Positions 1 through 8,022 of a stretch of 64,000 nt of DNA are shown here, piece after piece. The notes below the pieces were generated by a model that was not told where the DNA came from, did not search any database, and saw only the letters and a program-made list of their open reading frames with translations. Position 1 is the first letter of the stretch, and each line of letters starts with the position of its first letter. Source of the DNA: CBINFS01 sp966250015 (GTDB taxonomy: Bacteria; Bacteroidota; Rhodothermia; Rhodothermales; DASSAV01); assembly GCA_966250015.1 (NCBI GenBank), contig CBINFS010000017.1, positions 13,154-77,153 on the forward strand, written 5' to 3'. Made by a program: the position numbers and the translations under genes.

Positions 1-1005
1 AAAGACCGTCGCGACGGCCTTACCCATCACGTGATCTTCGGGGACGAAGCCCCAGAACCGGCTGTCGAGCGAGTTGTCCCGGTTGTCGCCCATCATGAAG
101 TAGTAGTCCTGCTCGATCGTGTAGGTTTGAGCAGGCCGGCCATCGATGAGGAACGTGTGGTCGTCTCCCCGCTCGACCGTGTGCCCCTCGTACTTCTCGA
201 TGATCGCGCCGTACGTGGGCAAGGTCGTTTCGTCGAGCGGCACCACCTGCCCGCGGTAGGGAATCGTGATCGGTCCGTATTCGTCCGGCGTGAACCCGCT
301 GCCCTTCGGGAAAATGTCGTCCGAGGCGTCCGATGAGAACGAATAGGGTTCGACGCGCTCGACGGCCGCCAACGACTCGACCTTCTGTATCGCCTCGTTC
401 GTCGCTTCGATCAGGAGAAGCTCAGGGTTGTCGGTCCGATACGTCGCCGAGACACCCCGTTGCACCAGCTGTGATTCCGAGAGGTAAGCCTGTCCCTCTT
501 TCAGGTGGATCCACCAGAGCTGTTGCATTTTTTCGGGGAACGGCAGCCGTTCGCCATTCACGAAAAGCGCCTTGTCGCGGATTTCGAAAACGTCCCCGGG
601 GAGCGCGACGACGCGTTTCAGGTACGGCGTTTTCTGATCGACCGGAACGTCTTCGATCGGCAGGTGGAACACGACGACGTCGCCACGTTCGATCGACGAA
701 AACCCCGGCAACCGCACCGACGGCAACGTCACGCCCGGCACGTAGAGCTTCAAAAACGGAATGCCGGGCGAAACCGGCGTCTTCGGGCCGTAGTGCACTT
801 TCGAGACGACCACGTAATCTCCCGGTACGATCGTTCCGGCCATCGACGGTGTCGGCACGGTAAACGGCTGGACGATAAAGGTATGAAGGGCGGTCACCAC
901 CAGCAGCGCAAACACCAGGGACTTCGCGGTTTCGTATAACAGGTGTAAAACGCTCCTGTTGATGCGGGCGGCCTGTTTCCTGGCTGGCCGTCGAGCTCGA
1001 CTCAT
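1..1005 (-). CDS. lepB: Signal peptidase I (C-terminus beyond window)
   Basis: Inner-membrane protease that removes Sec signal peptides from exported proteins. 335 codons are visible and the frame runs off the left edge, so the end is missing. A hydrophobic segment at about residues 29-47 is followed by the catalytic serine motif PTPSMAGT (Ser54) and the general-base lysine motif LKRVVALPGD (Lys130). The conserved GDNRDNSLDSR box lies near residues 305-315. The ATG at 1005 gives a short basic N-terminus (MSRARRPARK) before the membrane anchor, as expected. The region between the serine and lysine boxes and the final box is longer than in minimal LepB proteins, which is common in Bacteroidota. 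Family assignment is very secure. Confidence 0.96.
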   Translation of the reverse strand, partial: MSRARRPARKQAARINRSVLHLLYETAKSLVFALLVVTALHTFIVQPFTVPTPSMAGTIVPGDYVVVSKVHYGPKTPVSPGIPFLKLYVPGVTLPSVRLPGFSSIERGDVVVFHLPIEDVPVDQKTPYLKRVVALPGDVFEIRDKALFVNGERLPFPEKMQQLWWIHLKEGQAYLSESQLVQRGVSATYRTDNPELLLIEATNEAIQKVESLAAVERVEPYSFSSDASDDIFPKGSGFTPDEYGPITIPYRGQVVPLDETTLPTYGAIIEKYEGHTVERGDDHTFLIDGRPAQTYTIEQDYYFMMGDNRDNSLDSRFWGFVPEDHVMGKAVATVF

Positions 1006-1093
1006 GGCTATGGAGAACGGACTGTGACGAGTGCGTACAGGACTTCGCTACGCGCCGTTCCAGTGTTTGTTACGGGTGCAGCCCCGCAGAATA

Positions 1094-1133
1094 GAAAAAT
1101 CCCGGCCCCCCGGTCGAGCCGGGGATGGCCGGG
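1094..1133 (-). terminator. Rho-independent terminator
   Basis: Reading the minus strand, a GC-rich hairpin (outer arms CCCGGCC/GGCCGGG at 1101-1107 and 1127-1133, inner CCCCGG/CCGGGG) is followed by a run of five T (1095-1099). It lies just downstream of the lipoprotein gene at 1161-1745 and separates it from lepB. Confidence 0.85.
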
Positions 1134-1160
1134 ATATCTAAGGTTTTGACCCGTTTCGGG

Positions 1161-1745
1161 TTACATGCCTGGCGGCGGCACGGGCGTTTCGATGCCCATA
1201 CCTGTCGTATCCTGCATCATACCCGAGGTGTCGTCCATCATCCCCGACGTGTCGTCCATCATGTCCGGGGCGCCGGCGCCGGGTGTAATGCTGATCGACT
1301 CCGCGACGATCACCGGCTCCTCTGCTTCGAGCTCGACGTCAAGCTCGGGATCGAGGTCCAGGCCATATTCCTGCTCGATGTCGGCGACGGTTGATTGACG
1401 TACCGTCCCGGTCACTTGAACCATGTCGGACTGATTGAAGCCCATAAACCCGGAGACACCGGCGGTCGCGCTGGGTGGAGCGACCACGATGATCCCGCGC
1501 CCCAGGCCGTCACTGCCCATCCGGAAGGCCGTCGAGCCGTAGGCCTCTTCGACCTCCCCCGTCAGCGTAACGGTCTGGCCCATGTACTGGTCAGGATTGT
1601 CCGTGATGGCGTCTACGGTGACCCCAGCCTCCATCTCCTCCGTTTCTTCCGTCTGGCAACCTATCAGGCCAACCGTCAGGATCACCGCAAACGCGAAGGT
1701 AAAGGGGATTCTCATCCGCCCGAATACCGTTTTTAACCTTTCCAT
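1161..1745 (-). CDS. Exported lipoprotein with OB-fold-like domain and DDTSGMM tail
   Basis: Unrecognised 194-residue lipoprotein. A hydrophobic signal at about residues 13-29 ends in the lipobox LIGC, so Cys30 would be lipidated. Residues 40-145 read like a small beta-barrel (VTVDAITDNPDQYMGQTVTLTGEV and onward), a pattern common in OB-fold or tRNA-anti-like envelope proteins. The C-terminal 35 residues are low-complexity: a Met/Asp-rich heptad-like unit (DDTSGMM) occurs about three times, then a Pro-rich end. A strong terminator follows, so it is probably monocistronic. Function is unknown; the Met-rich tail could bind metal but that is speculation. Confidence 0.8.
   Translation of the reverse strand: MERLKTVFGRMRIPFTFAFAVILTVGLIGCQTEETEEMEAGVTVDAITDNPDQYMGQTVTLTGEVEEAYGSTAFRMGSDGLGRGIIVVAPPSATAGVSGFMGFNQSDMVQVTGTVRQSTVADIEQEYGLDLDPELDVELEAEEPVIVAESISITPGAGAPDMMDDTSGMMDDTSGMMQDTTGMGIETPVPPPGM
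1207..1262. repeat. Three 21-bp tandem repeats inside the lipoprotein gene
   Basis: Units begin at 1207, 1228 and 1249 (exact 21-bp period). The second and third share the 14-mer GTGTCGTCCATCAT; the first is diverged. The period is a multiple of three, so changes in copy number would keep the frame and only alter the length of the protein tail. Confidence 0.8.
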
Positions 1746-2060
1746 AAGTTCTATATCCTTTTTAGTTAGTGGGTGATGTATATCTCGCTGAATTCCTTCA
1801 GCTTTTTCATCATGTCATGTTTGAGGCATGGTGACGATTTAAACGGTTGCTCGTTCCAAAAGACGGGCTCCCTCGGCAACGGACTGGTTACGGAACCGTA
1901 ATTTGATTGCAACCAGCTCTTCTCTTCTCCGGTAACGAAGAAAAAAGATCTACAAAAACCTCTCTCTCCAACCGTTTTTTGGCGTAACGACACGTACGCA
2001 ACAGACCGTGCAGACGGCGGTATAAGACAAGTAATTTTTAGCGATTAAGCACGTCTCGGC
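1746..2060. other. Divergent intergenic region, no gene seen
   Basis: 315 bp between the lipoprotein gene (minus) and the family B polymerase (plus), lower in GC than the flanking genes. It should hold the two divergent promoters. An open frame at 1766-1993 (minus) has no recognisable features and was not called. Confidence 0.5.
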
Positions 2061-4430
2061 ATGCACGTTTCTGGTAGTGGTATTTACTCTGACGTCGCCC
2101 TGTTTGGAAAAGATCCTACCCCGCGCCTGCTCGACGTCCAGCCGGTGCGGAACGGGTCGGACGAGCAGCCGGCCACCGTCAGGGTTTACCGCAGAAGCGA
2201 GGACCTGCAAACCGTAAATGTCGACGAGGAGCGCATCTTCCCCTTCTTTTTCCTCTCCGACGTCCAGCTCCTGAAGCCGTTTCAACGGGACCGTTTTCGA
2301 TACAATGAGCTGGAGGGGGAGAATCCGTATCGCTTTCTCGTCGTGTTCGACACCTGGAAGGACTACTGGGACGCGGTGCGGCTGATCGAGCGATTGACGG
2401 GCCAGACCGGCAGGCGGTCGGACGCCCTCTACCTGATCTCCAGCCCCGCCCAACAATACCTGATGCAGAGCGGCAGGACCTGCTTCAAGGAAATGGCGCT
2501 CAACGACCTCCACCGGATGCAGCTCGACATCGAGGTCTCGACCGAACACGGGTTCCCGAACGCGTCGAGGAAGGAGGACGAGATCATCATCGTCGCACTC
2601 TCCGACAACCGGGGACGCCTCCACACGCTCGACAGGCGCGAGATGTCCGAGCCCGAGCTGCTCCGCGAGCTGGTCCGGCTGATCCGCGAATGGGATCCGG
2701 ACGTCATTGAAGGCCACAACGTCCTCGCGTTCGATTTCGCCTACCTGATGGCACGTTGCGAGCGGTTCGGCGTGGCGTTTGCCGTCGGTCGCGACGGCTC
2801 GGTTCCCCGAACCTTCCAGGCGAACATGCGATTTGCCGAAAGGTCGGTCGAATACCCGGCCATCGAGATCGCCGGCCGGCACGTCATTGACACCTACTTC
2901 CAGGTGATGGCGTACGACGTCGTCAAGCGTGACATGCCAAGCTACGGTCTGAAAGCCGTAGCCCGGTACTTCGGCTTCGCCCGGAAAGACCGGACGTACG
3001 TCGAGGGGAAGGAGATCGCACGCCTGTGGAAAACCGACCCGGAGCGACTGATCAGCTACGCACAGGACGATGTCCTCGAGACAGAAAAGCTCGCCCGGCA
3101 CCTCTCGGGGTCTTCGTTCTACCTGACGCAGATCGTGCCGATGACCTATGGCCAGGTGGCCAGAACGGGACCGGCAGCCAAGATCGAGAGCCTGTTCGTG
3201 CGTGAGTACCTGCGCAGGCGGCACAGCATCCCCCGCAGTGAATGGGGCAGCCAGGCAGCCGGAGGGTACACCGACGTCTTCGTGACGGGCGTCCTCGGAC
3301 CCATCGTCTACGCCGACGTCGAGAGCCTGTACCCCTCGATCATGCTGAACTACGGCGTAAAGCCCAGGTCGGACGCCCTCGACCTCTTCCCCACCCTGCT
3401 TCGACGCCTCACCGATCTGCGGTTCGAAGCCAAACGAAAAATGAAGATGGCGGCTTCAGAGGAAGAGCGGAGCGAGCTCGACGCACGGCAATCGACCTAC
3501 AAGGTGCTGATCAACTCCTTCTACGGCAGCCTGGGCTTCACCCACGCCGTCTTTAACGACTTCGCCGAAGCCGACCGCGTGGCCAGGACCGGCCAGCAGC
3601 TCCTCCGGCAGATCATCGGCCTCATCCGGCAGTACGGTGGTCTCGTCGTCGAGGTCGACACCGACGGCGTCCTGTTCGTGCCACCCGAAGACGTCCGGGG
3701 CGAAGAAGCGGAACAGGCCTTCGTGAGACGGCTAAGCGACGAGATGCCCCCCGGCATCAACATCGGGTTCGACGGCCGCTTCCAGCGGATGCTGTCGTAC
3801 AAGAAGAAAAACTACGCGCTGCTGACCTACGATGGGCGGCTGCGGTTCAAAGGGTCCTCGCTCGTATCGCGATCGAGCGAGCGGTTCGGCCGCCACTTCG
3901 TCCGCGAGGCAACCCGCCGCCTGATCGACGAAGACATCAAGGGCCTGCACGACCTCTACATCGAGACGCGTGAGCGGATCATCGCCCACGAGTGGGAAAG
4001 CGTGGACGACTTTTCGCGGACGGAGACGCTGAAAGACCCCGTTGCCCGGTATCTCGAAGACGTGGAAGCGAACCGCCGCACGCGCGCGGCATCGTACGAG
4101 CTGGCGATCCGGCAGGCTGCCGAAACGGGCATCCCCCCGCGTGTGGGCGACCGGATCAGCTATTACATCACGGGCGGATCGGCGGGCGTGGTGGGCTTCG
4201 AAAATGCCCGCTTCGCCGACGAGTGGGACCCCGCCAATCCGGACGAAAACACCGCGTTCTACCTCAAACGCCTCGACGAGTTTGCCCGCAAGTTCGAACC
4301 GTTCTTTACCGAACACGACTTCCGCCTGATATTTTCACCCGAAGATCTCTTCGGCTTTTCAGCGGAAGGGATTAGATTGCAGCGCCGTGAGCAGGCGATC
4401 GATTCGCTCGAAGGAACCACCCCCTTCTGA
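2061..4430 (+). CDS. polB: Family B DNA polymerase (Pol II-like) with 3'-5' exonuclease
   Basis: Template-directed DNA polymerase of 789 residues, close to the 783 of E. coli Pol II. The proofreading domain is complete: Exo I LDIEVS (Asp156, Glu158), Exo II EGHNVLAFD (Asp225), Exo III YAQDDVLE (Asp336/337). The polymerase domain is complete: motif A ADVESLYPSI (Asp419), motif B KVLINSFYGS (Lys481), motif C EVDTDGV (Asp533, Asp535). All catalytic carboxylates are present, so it should be active. It stands alone, 44 bp upstream of the M28 peptidase on the same strand. A repair or translesion role is inferred by analogy with Pol II. Replicative synthesis in Bacteroidota is done by PolC/DnaE-type enzymes elsewhere. 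Confidence 0.95.
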   Translation: MHVSGSGIYSDVALFGKDPTPRLLDVQPVRNGSDEQPATVRVYRRSEDLQTVNVDEERIFPFFFLSDVQLLKPFQRDRFRYNELEGENPYRFLVVFDTWKDYWDAVRLIERLTGQTGRRSDALYLISSPAQQYLMQSGRTCFKEMALNDLHRMQLDIEVSTEHGFPNASRKEDEIIIVALSDNRGRLHTLDRREMSEPELLRELVRLIREWDPDVIEGHNVLAFDFAYLMARCERFGVAFAVGRDGSVPRTFQANMRFAERSVEYPAIEIAGRHVIDTYFQVMAYDVVKRDMPSYGLKAVARYFGFARKDRTYVEGKEIARLWKTDPERLISYAQDDVLETEKLARHLSGSSFYLTQIVPMTYGQVARTGPAAKIESLFVREYLRRRHSIPRSEWGSQAAGGYTDVFVTGVLGPIVYADVESLYPSIMLNYGVKPRSDALDLFPTLLRRLTDLRFEAKRKMKMAASEEERSELDARQSTYKVLINSFYGSLGFTHAVFNDFAEADRVARTGQQLLRQIIGLIRQYGGLVVEVDTDGVLFVPPEDVRGEEAEQAFVRRLSDEMPPGINIGFDGRFQRMLSYKKKNYALLTYDGRLRFKGSSLVSRSSERFGRHFVREATRRLIDEDIKGLHDLYIETRERIIAHEWESVDDFSRTETLKDPVARYLEDVEANRRTRAASYELAIRQAAETGIPPRVGDRISYYITGGSAGVVGFENARFADEWDPANPDENTAFYLKRLDEFARKFEPFFTEHDFRLIFSPEDLFGFSAEGIRLQRREQAIDSLEGTTPF

Positions 4431-4474
4431 GCTCGATAACAGCCTGAAATTTCGCCCGAATCTTTACCCCGCCG

Positions 4475-5863
4475 ATGCTTCGATATTTCACCGCTTTCCT
4501 CCTCGCCGCGTTACCGCTTAGCCTTCAGGCGCAATCATCCAGACCCGGCCTCGCCGACCTCTACCGCGAAACCGCAAACCGGATTATCGCAGCCGCACTC
4601 GATGACAGCGCCACCTACGACCGGATTGCTTACCTCACCGACACGTTCGGCCCGCGCCTGAGCGGCTCGCAAAACCTCGAAGACGCCATCGACTGGATCC
4701 TGAGCGAGATGCAATCGGACGGGCTGGACAACGTCCGGGGCGAGCCCGTGATGGTGCCTCACTGGGTCAGAGGCAAGGAATCCCTCGAAATGATCGAGCC
4801 CCGGCGCACCTCGTTGAAGGTGCTGGGGCTTGGCGGCAGCGTCGGCACACCCGAAGAAGGCATCACGGCGCCGGTGCTCGTCGTCCGTTCGTTCGATGAA
4901 CTAGAGGAGCGCAAGGACGAAGCCGCCGGCAAGATCGTCGTTTTCAACGCCCCCTTTACAAGCTACGGTCAGACGGTTCAGTACCGGGGCAACGGAGCGA
5001 TACGCGCCGCGCAGGCCGGAGCGGTCGCAACCCTCGTGCGTTCGGTTGCGTCCATGTCGCTGTATTCGCCCCACACGGGGATGTTGCGGTACGACGAGGG
5101 CACGCCCCGCATCCCGGCTGCCGCGATCACCGTCGAGGACGCGGAGATGCTGCAACGCATGCAGGACCGGGGTCAATCCATCGTCCTGCACCTCTCGATG
5201 GGTGCGCACACGCTCCCCGACGCACAGTCGCGGAACGTGATTGCCGAGCTCACCGGCACAGAATACCCCGAAGAGGTCGTCGTCATCGGGGGACACATCG
5301 ATTCGTGGGACGTCGGCACCGGCGCGATGGACGATGCGGGTGGCTGCGTCGTGTCGTGGGAAGTGATCCGGCTCCTGAAGGAGCTCGGCCTGCGCCCGCG
5401 CCGGACGATCCGGGTGGTGCTCTGGGCCAACGAAGAGAACGGCCTCCGTGGCGGTCTCGCCTACCGCGACGCCTACGCCGAGTCCCTCGACGACCACGTG
5501 CTCGCCATCGAAACCGACGGCGGGGTCTTCAAGCCCGACGGCTTCGGCTTCTCCGGCACGGAGGAGGCGATGGCCATGATACGCGAGATCGGCACACTGC
5601 TCGATCCCATCCAGGCCGGCACCATCACGCGAGGAGGCGGCGGCGCCGACATCGGGCCGATCATGCGCGAAGGCGTCCCCGGCATGGGCCTCTCCGTCGA
5701 CGATACGAAGTACTTCTGGTACCATCACAGCGAAGCCGATACCGTCGACAAGCTCGACCCGCACGAGGTTAACCTCTGCGTCGCCGCGATGGCCGTGATG
5801 GCCTACGTCGTCGCCGACATGCCCGAACGCCTTCCGCGCAGAAAAGCCCCGGCGACGAATTGA
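4475..5863 (+). CDS. Secreted M28-family metallopeptidase (carboxypeptidase Q-like)
   Basis: Zinc aminopeptidase or carboxypeptidase acting outside the cytoplasm. A Sec signal peptide (about residues 1-20, cleavage after LQAQ) is followed by a PA-type insert (about 128-240) and the M28 catalytic domain. Two-zinc ligands are visible: His274 (GGHIDSWDVG), Asp286 (GAMDDAGG), Glu320/Glu321 (WANEENG), Asp348 (IETDGG) and His417/418 (YHHSEADT). The domain order matches plasma glutamate carboxypeptidase-like proteins, which release residues from small peptides. The gene starts 44 bp after polB and converges on the broken DUF5020 gene. Substrate cannot be told from sequence. Confidence 0.92.
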   Translation: MLRYFTAFLLAALPLSLQAQSSRPGLADLYRETANRIIAAALDDSATYDRIAYLTDTFGPRLSGSQNLEDAIDWILSEMQSDGLDNVRGEPVMVPHWVRGKESLEMIEPRRTSLKVLGLGGSVGTPEEGITAPVLVVRSFDELEERKDEAAGKIVVFNAPFTSYGQTVQYRGNGAIRAAQAGAVATLVRSVASMSLYSPHTGMLRYDEGTPRIPAAAITVEDAEMLQRMQDRGQSIVLHLSMGAHTLPDAQSRNVIAELTGTEYPEEVVVIGGHIDSWDVGTGAMDDAGGCVVSWEVIRLLKELGLRPRRTIRVVLWANEENGLRGGLAYRDAYAESLDDHVLAIETDGGVFKPDGFGFSGTEEAMAMIREIGTLLDPIQAGTITRGGGGADIGPIMREGVPGMGLSVDDTKYFWYHHSEADTVDKLDPHEVNLCVAAMAVMAYVVADMPERLPRRKAPATN

Positions 5864-5886
5864 GAAGCATTTTTGCCCGTACAAAC

Positions 5887-6612
5887 TCAGAGCCCATACT
5901 TGACGGCCAGCGTCGGGTAGACCAGCAGGCGGTTCGAAAAGGAGTAGACCTGATAGTACAACTTGACTTCTGAGCCGATCGCAAACTAATCGTTCAGGTT
6001 GTACCAGATCTGCGGCTCGCCGAGGCCCACGAACTGTTTGCCGCTTAGGTGCTGCGTCCAGGCATCGCCATGGTTTTTGCTGATCGTCCAGAGTACGAAG
6101 TAGGCCGTCAGGCTCACCCGTTTGAGTACCTCCTTGCTCCACCAGAAGGAGTACATCACGTCGTGGCTGGGTGCGTCGAAATTGGTGTACCGGTAGGCCA
6201 GGAACGTACTTGCCCAGCTATTCAGCAGCCGGAACGGATAGGCCGCCCCCGCGGAATAAGTATTGTTGATCGAGTAGCCCGCGTCGGTTTCGCCGATGAA
6301 GCCCATGCCACCCGAGTACTCCAGGTGGAGGTAAACGGGCACTGGCCAGAACCTGAGGTCGTGAGAGATCCGAAAGTAGAGCTTGCCCAGGTTGTTGTTC
6401 CTTCCGGTGAAATCGGCGTCAACCTTCATGAGCAACGACCCGTAATCCAGCGATTTGTACGTCTCGAACGAGAACGTGGTAAAGTCCCGCGCATTATTTT
6501 GGGGATCGACGGAATGACGCAGGTCGTAGCTTAGCTGTAAGGTCTGCGCGAGAACGGAGGGTGAAAAGGCCAGTAGAATGGCCAGCAGCGGCCACTTCAT
6601 TCGTTGTTCCAT
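5887..6612 (-). pseudogene. DUF5020 (Tsx-like) outer-membrane protein with internal TAG stop
   Basis: The product looks like a small outer-membrane beta-barrel of the DUF5020 / Tsx-like family: signal peptide MKWPLLAILLAFSPSVLA, then alternating aromatic strands throughout. Starting at the ATG at 6612, the frame hits TAG at 5988-5986 after NLND. The same frame then stays open for 33 more codons to a TGA at 5889-5887 and still encodes the expected last two strands, FAIGSEVKLYYQVY and LLVYPTLAVKYGL. The tail is what families of this type end with, so the stop is very likely a recent nonsense change (one base from AAG, CAG or GAG) or a sequencing error. Without the tail the barrel should not close or carry its terminal insertion signal. 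It is divergent from the gene at 6738. Confidence 0.8.
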
Positions 6613-6737
6613 CGGGTAAATCCTTGATTCCGGTTTCACTAACTGCGTGTTGCGTCCAATATGCGCACGATTCGAAACGTCGCCCGTAATCGGGCCGGAA
6701 ATCATGCGGAAATCTGCCACCAACGGTCGTAGGCGCG

Positions 6738-7937
6738 ATGAAGGACGTTGACGCCAGGGTGTTTGCCGGCCTGTTTCGAGATGCTTATCAGAAGTGCTTT
6801 TCGCACGACCTGACCGCTCCGCTCACGGAATCGGAAAGCCATCACTTCAGCAACGAGATCCTTGAAAAGACGGGTCTCGTGATCGGCTGGAAAAGCCTGA
6901 AGAACTACTCCCACTTTGTTCTGAGCACGCCCGGGCATACGCCGCAGAACCCTTCGATTTCGACGCTCGACACGCTGGCGCGCTACGTGGCCGATGCCCC
7001 TCCCACCGACGAAGTGCGCCGGAAGCAGGATGAGCGTCATTTCCCGTACTGGTTTCAATACAAGGAGGCGTTCCTCGCCTCGAACCACCCGGAAGGATCG
7101 GACGAGCCGGTGTCCGCCGGCGAACCACGCAGGCCACGAAAGTGGGCAGGATATGCAGCGGCCGGGGTGGCGCTTCTCGTGCTCGTTTCCATTGCCCTGC
7201 CGTTCCGCAGAAACTCCGGGGAAACCACGTTCACCGACGAGTTCGACGCCGTTACGGAGGATGCCCTGGCCGAAAAAGGATGGTTCGTGCAGTCGAAAAC
7301 AGAGGATTATTGGGACCGGCGCGGTGAAAAGCCCGGTCACCTGACGCTGTTCACCCTGAGCGGCGACAACTGGCCCGACGCGCACCACGAAGAGGAGATC
7401 AAAAACCTGCTGCTGAGAAGTATTCCTTCCGACTGTTTCATCGCCGAGCTCCACCTGAGCGACTTCTTCCCGACGCAAAACTGGCAACAGGCCGGCCTCC
7501 TGCTCCTGGAGGACACCACCTTTACTGGAAAGAGCCTGCGCCTGTCGATCGGATACAACGATTTTTCGGGCGGATTCACCGGTCCGCGGGAGGTGATCGT
7601 GCAGGCCGTGACGTCGCTGGGGCGGGAGTTCAGCAAGCCGGAAGAGATCGCCCACCACCAGCTCTTTGCCCTGGAACCGGAAACCGATTCCCTGACACGC
7701 GCCAACCTCGCGTATTCCGCGCTCCGGATCGAACGGCGGAGCGACGGTTTCCGGTTGTTGTACTCAAATGGCCCGCTGCCCAACACGGCTTTCAAAGAAG
7801 TGGCTCGTACGGCGTTTAGCATGCGCCCTGCGTACGTCGGGCTCTTCGCGCTTCGCGGATGGGTAGACCATGCGGAAGCCATGCCCGTCTACATCGACGC
7901 CTTCAATCTGACGGGATATCCATGCAAGGATTCGTGA
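6738..7937 (+). CDS. Membrane-anchored protein: HTH-like N-domain, one TM helix, extracytoplasmic beta-sandwich
   Basis: Unrecognised 399-residue protein with a three-part plan. Residues 1-95 are cytoplasmic and helical and look like a DNA-binding or death-like helical bundle (LKNYSHFVL then PSISTLDTLARYV). A single membrane helix lies at about 137-155 (AGYAAAGVALLVLVSIALPF). Residues 165-399 resemble the concanavalin-type sandwich found at the C-terminus of GH43 enzymes or DUF1349 proteins (DEFDAVT..., GHLTLFTL, AGLLLLED). No glycosidase catalytic residues are recognisable. The plan suggests a one-component transmembrane regulator or sensor. It is divergent from the broken DUF5020 gene with 125 bp between, which could be its target; that is inference. 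Confidence 0.65.
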   Translation: MKDVDARVFAGLFRDAYQKCFSHDLTAPLTESESHHFSNEILEKTGLVIGWKSLKNYSHFVLSTPGHTPQNPSISTLDTLARYVADAPPTDEVRRKQDERHFPYWFQYKEAFLASNHPEGSDEPVSAGEPRRPRKWAGYAAAGVALLVLVSIALPFRRNSGETTFTDEFDAVTEDALAEKGWFVQSKTEDYWDRRGEKPGHLTLFTLSGDNWPDAHHEEEIKNLLLRSIPSDCFIAELHLSDFFPTQNWQQAGLLLLEDTTFTGKSLRLSIGYNDFSGGFTGPREVIVQAVTSLGREFSKPEEIAHHQLFALEPETDSLTRANLAYSALRIERRSDGFRLLYSNGPLPNTAFKEVARTAFSMRPAYVGLFALRGWVDHAEAMPVYIDAFNLTGYPCKDS

Positions 7938-8022
7938 GTCCCGACTGCTCTGGATTTTCGTACGACGGGCTCAACTTGCCGCGACACAATACTTTTGTTT
8001 CTTCAGATGCGTCGCTGAAGTT

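Noticed and set aside
1766..1993. 75-codon minus-strand frame in the polB upstream gap
   Set aside because: No start context or recognisable sequence, and it overlaps the expected promoters.
1950..3224. Long minus-strand frame opposite the family B polymerase
   Set aside because: It mirrors the polymerase coding frame and lacks any family motif; high GC creates such shadow frames.
4901..6142. 413-codon minus-strand frame opposite the M28 peptidase
   Set aside because: Shadow of the M28 gene; the peptidase has all zinc ligands.
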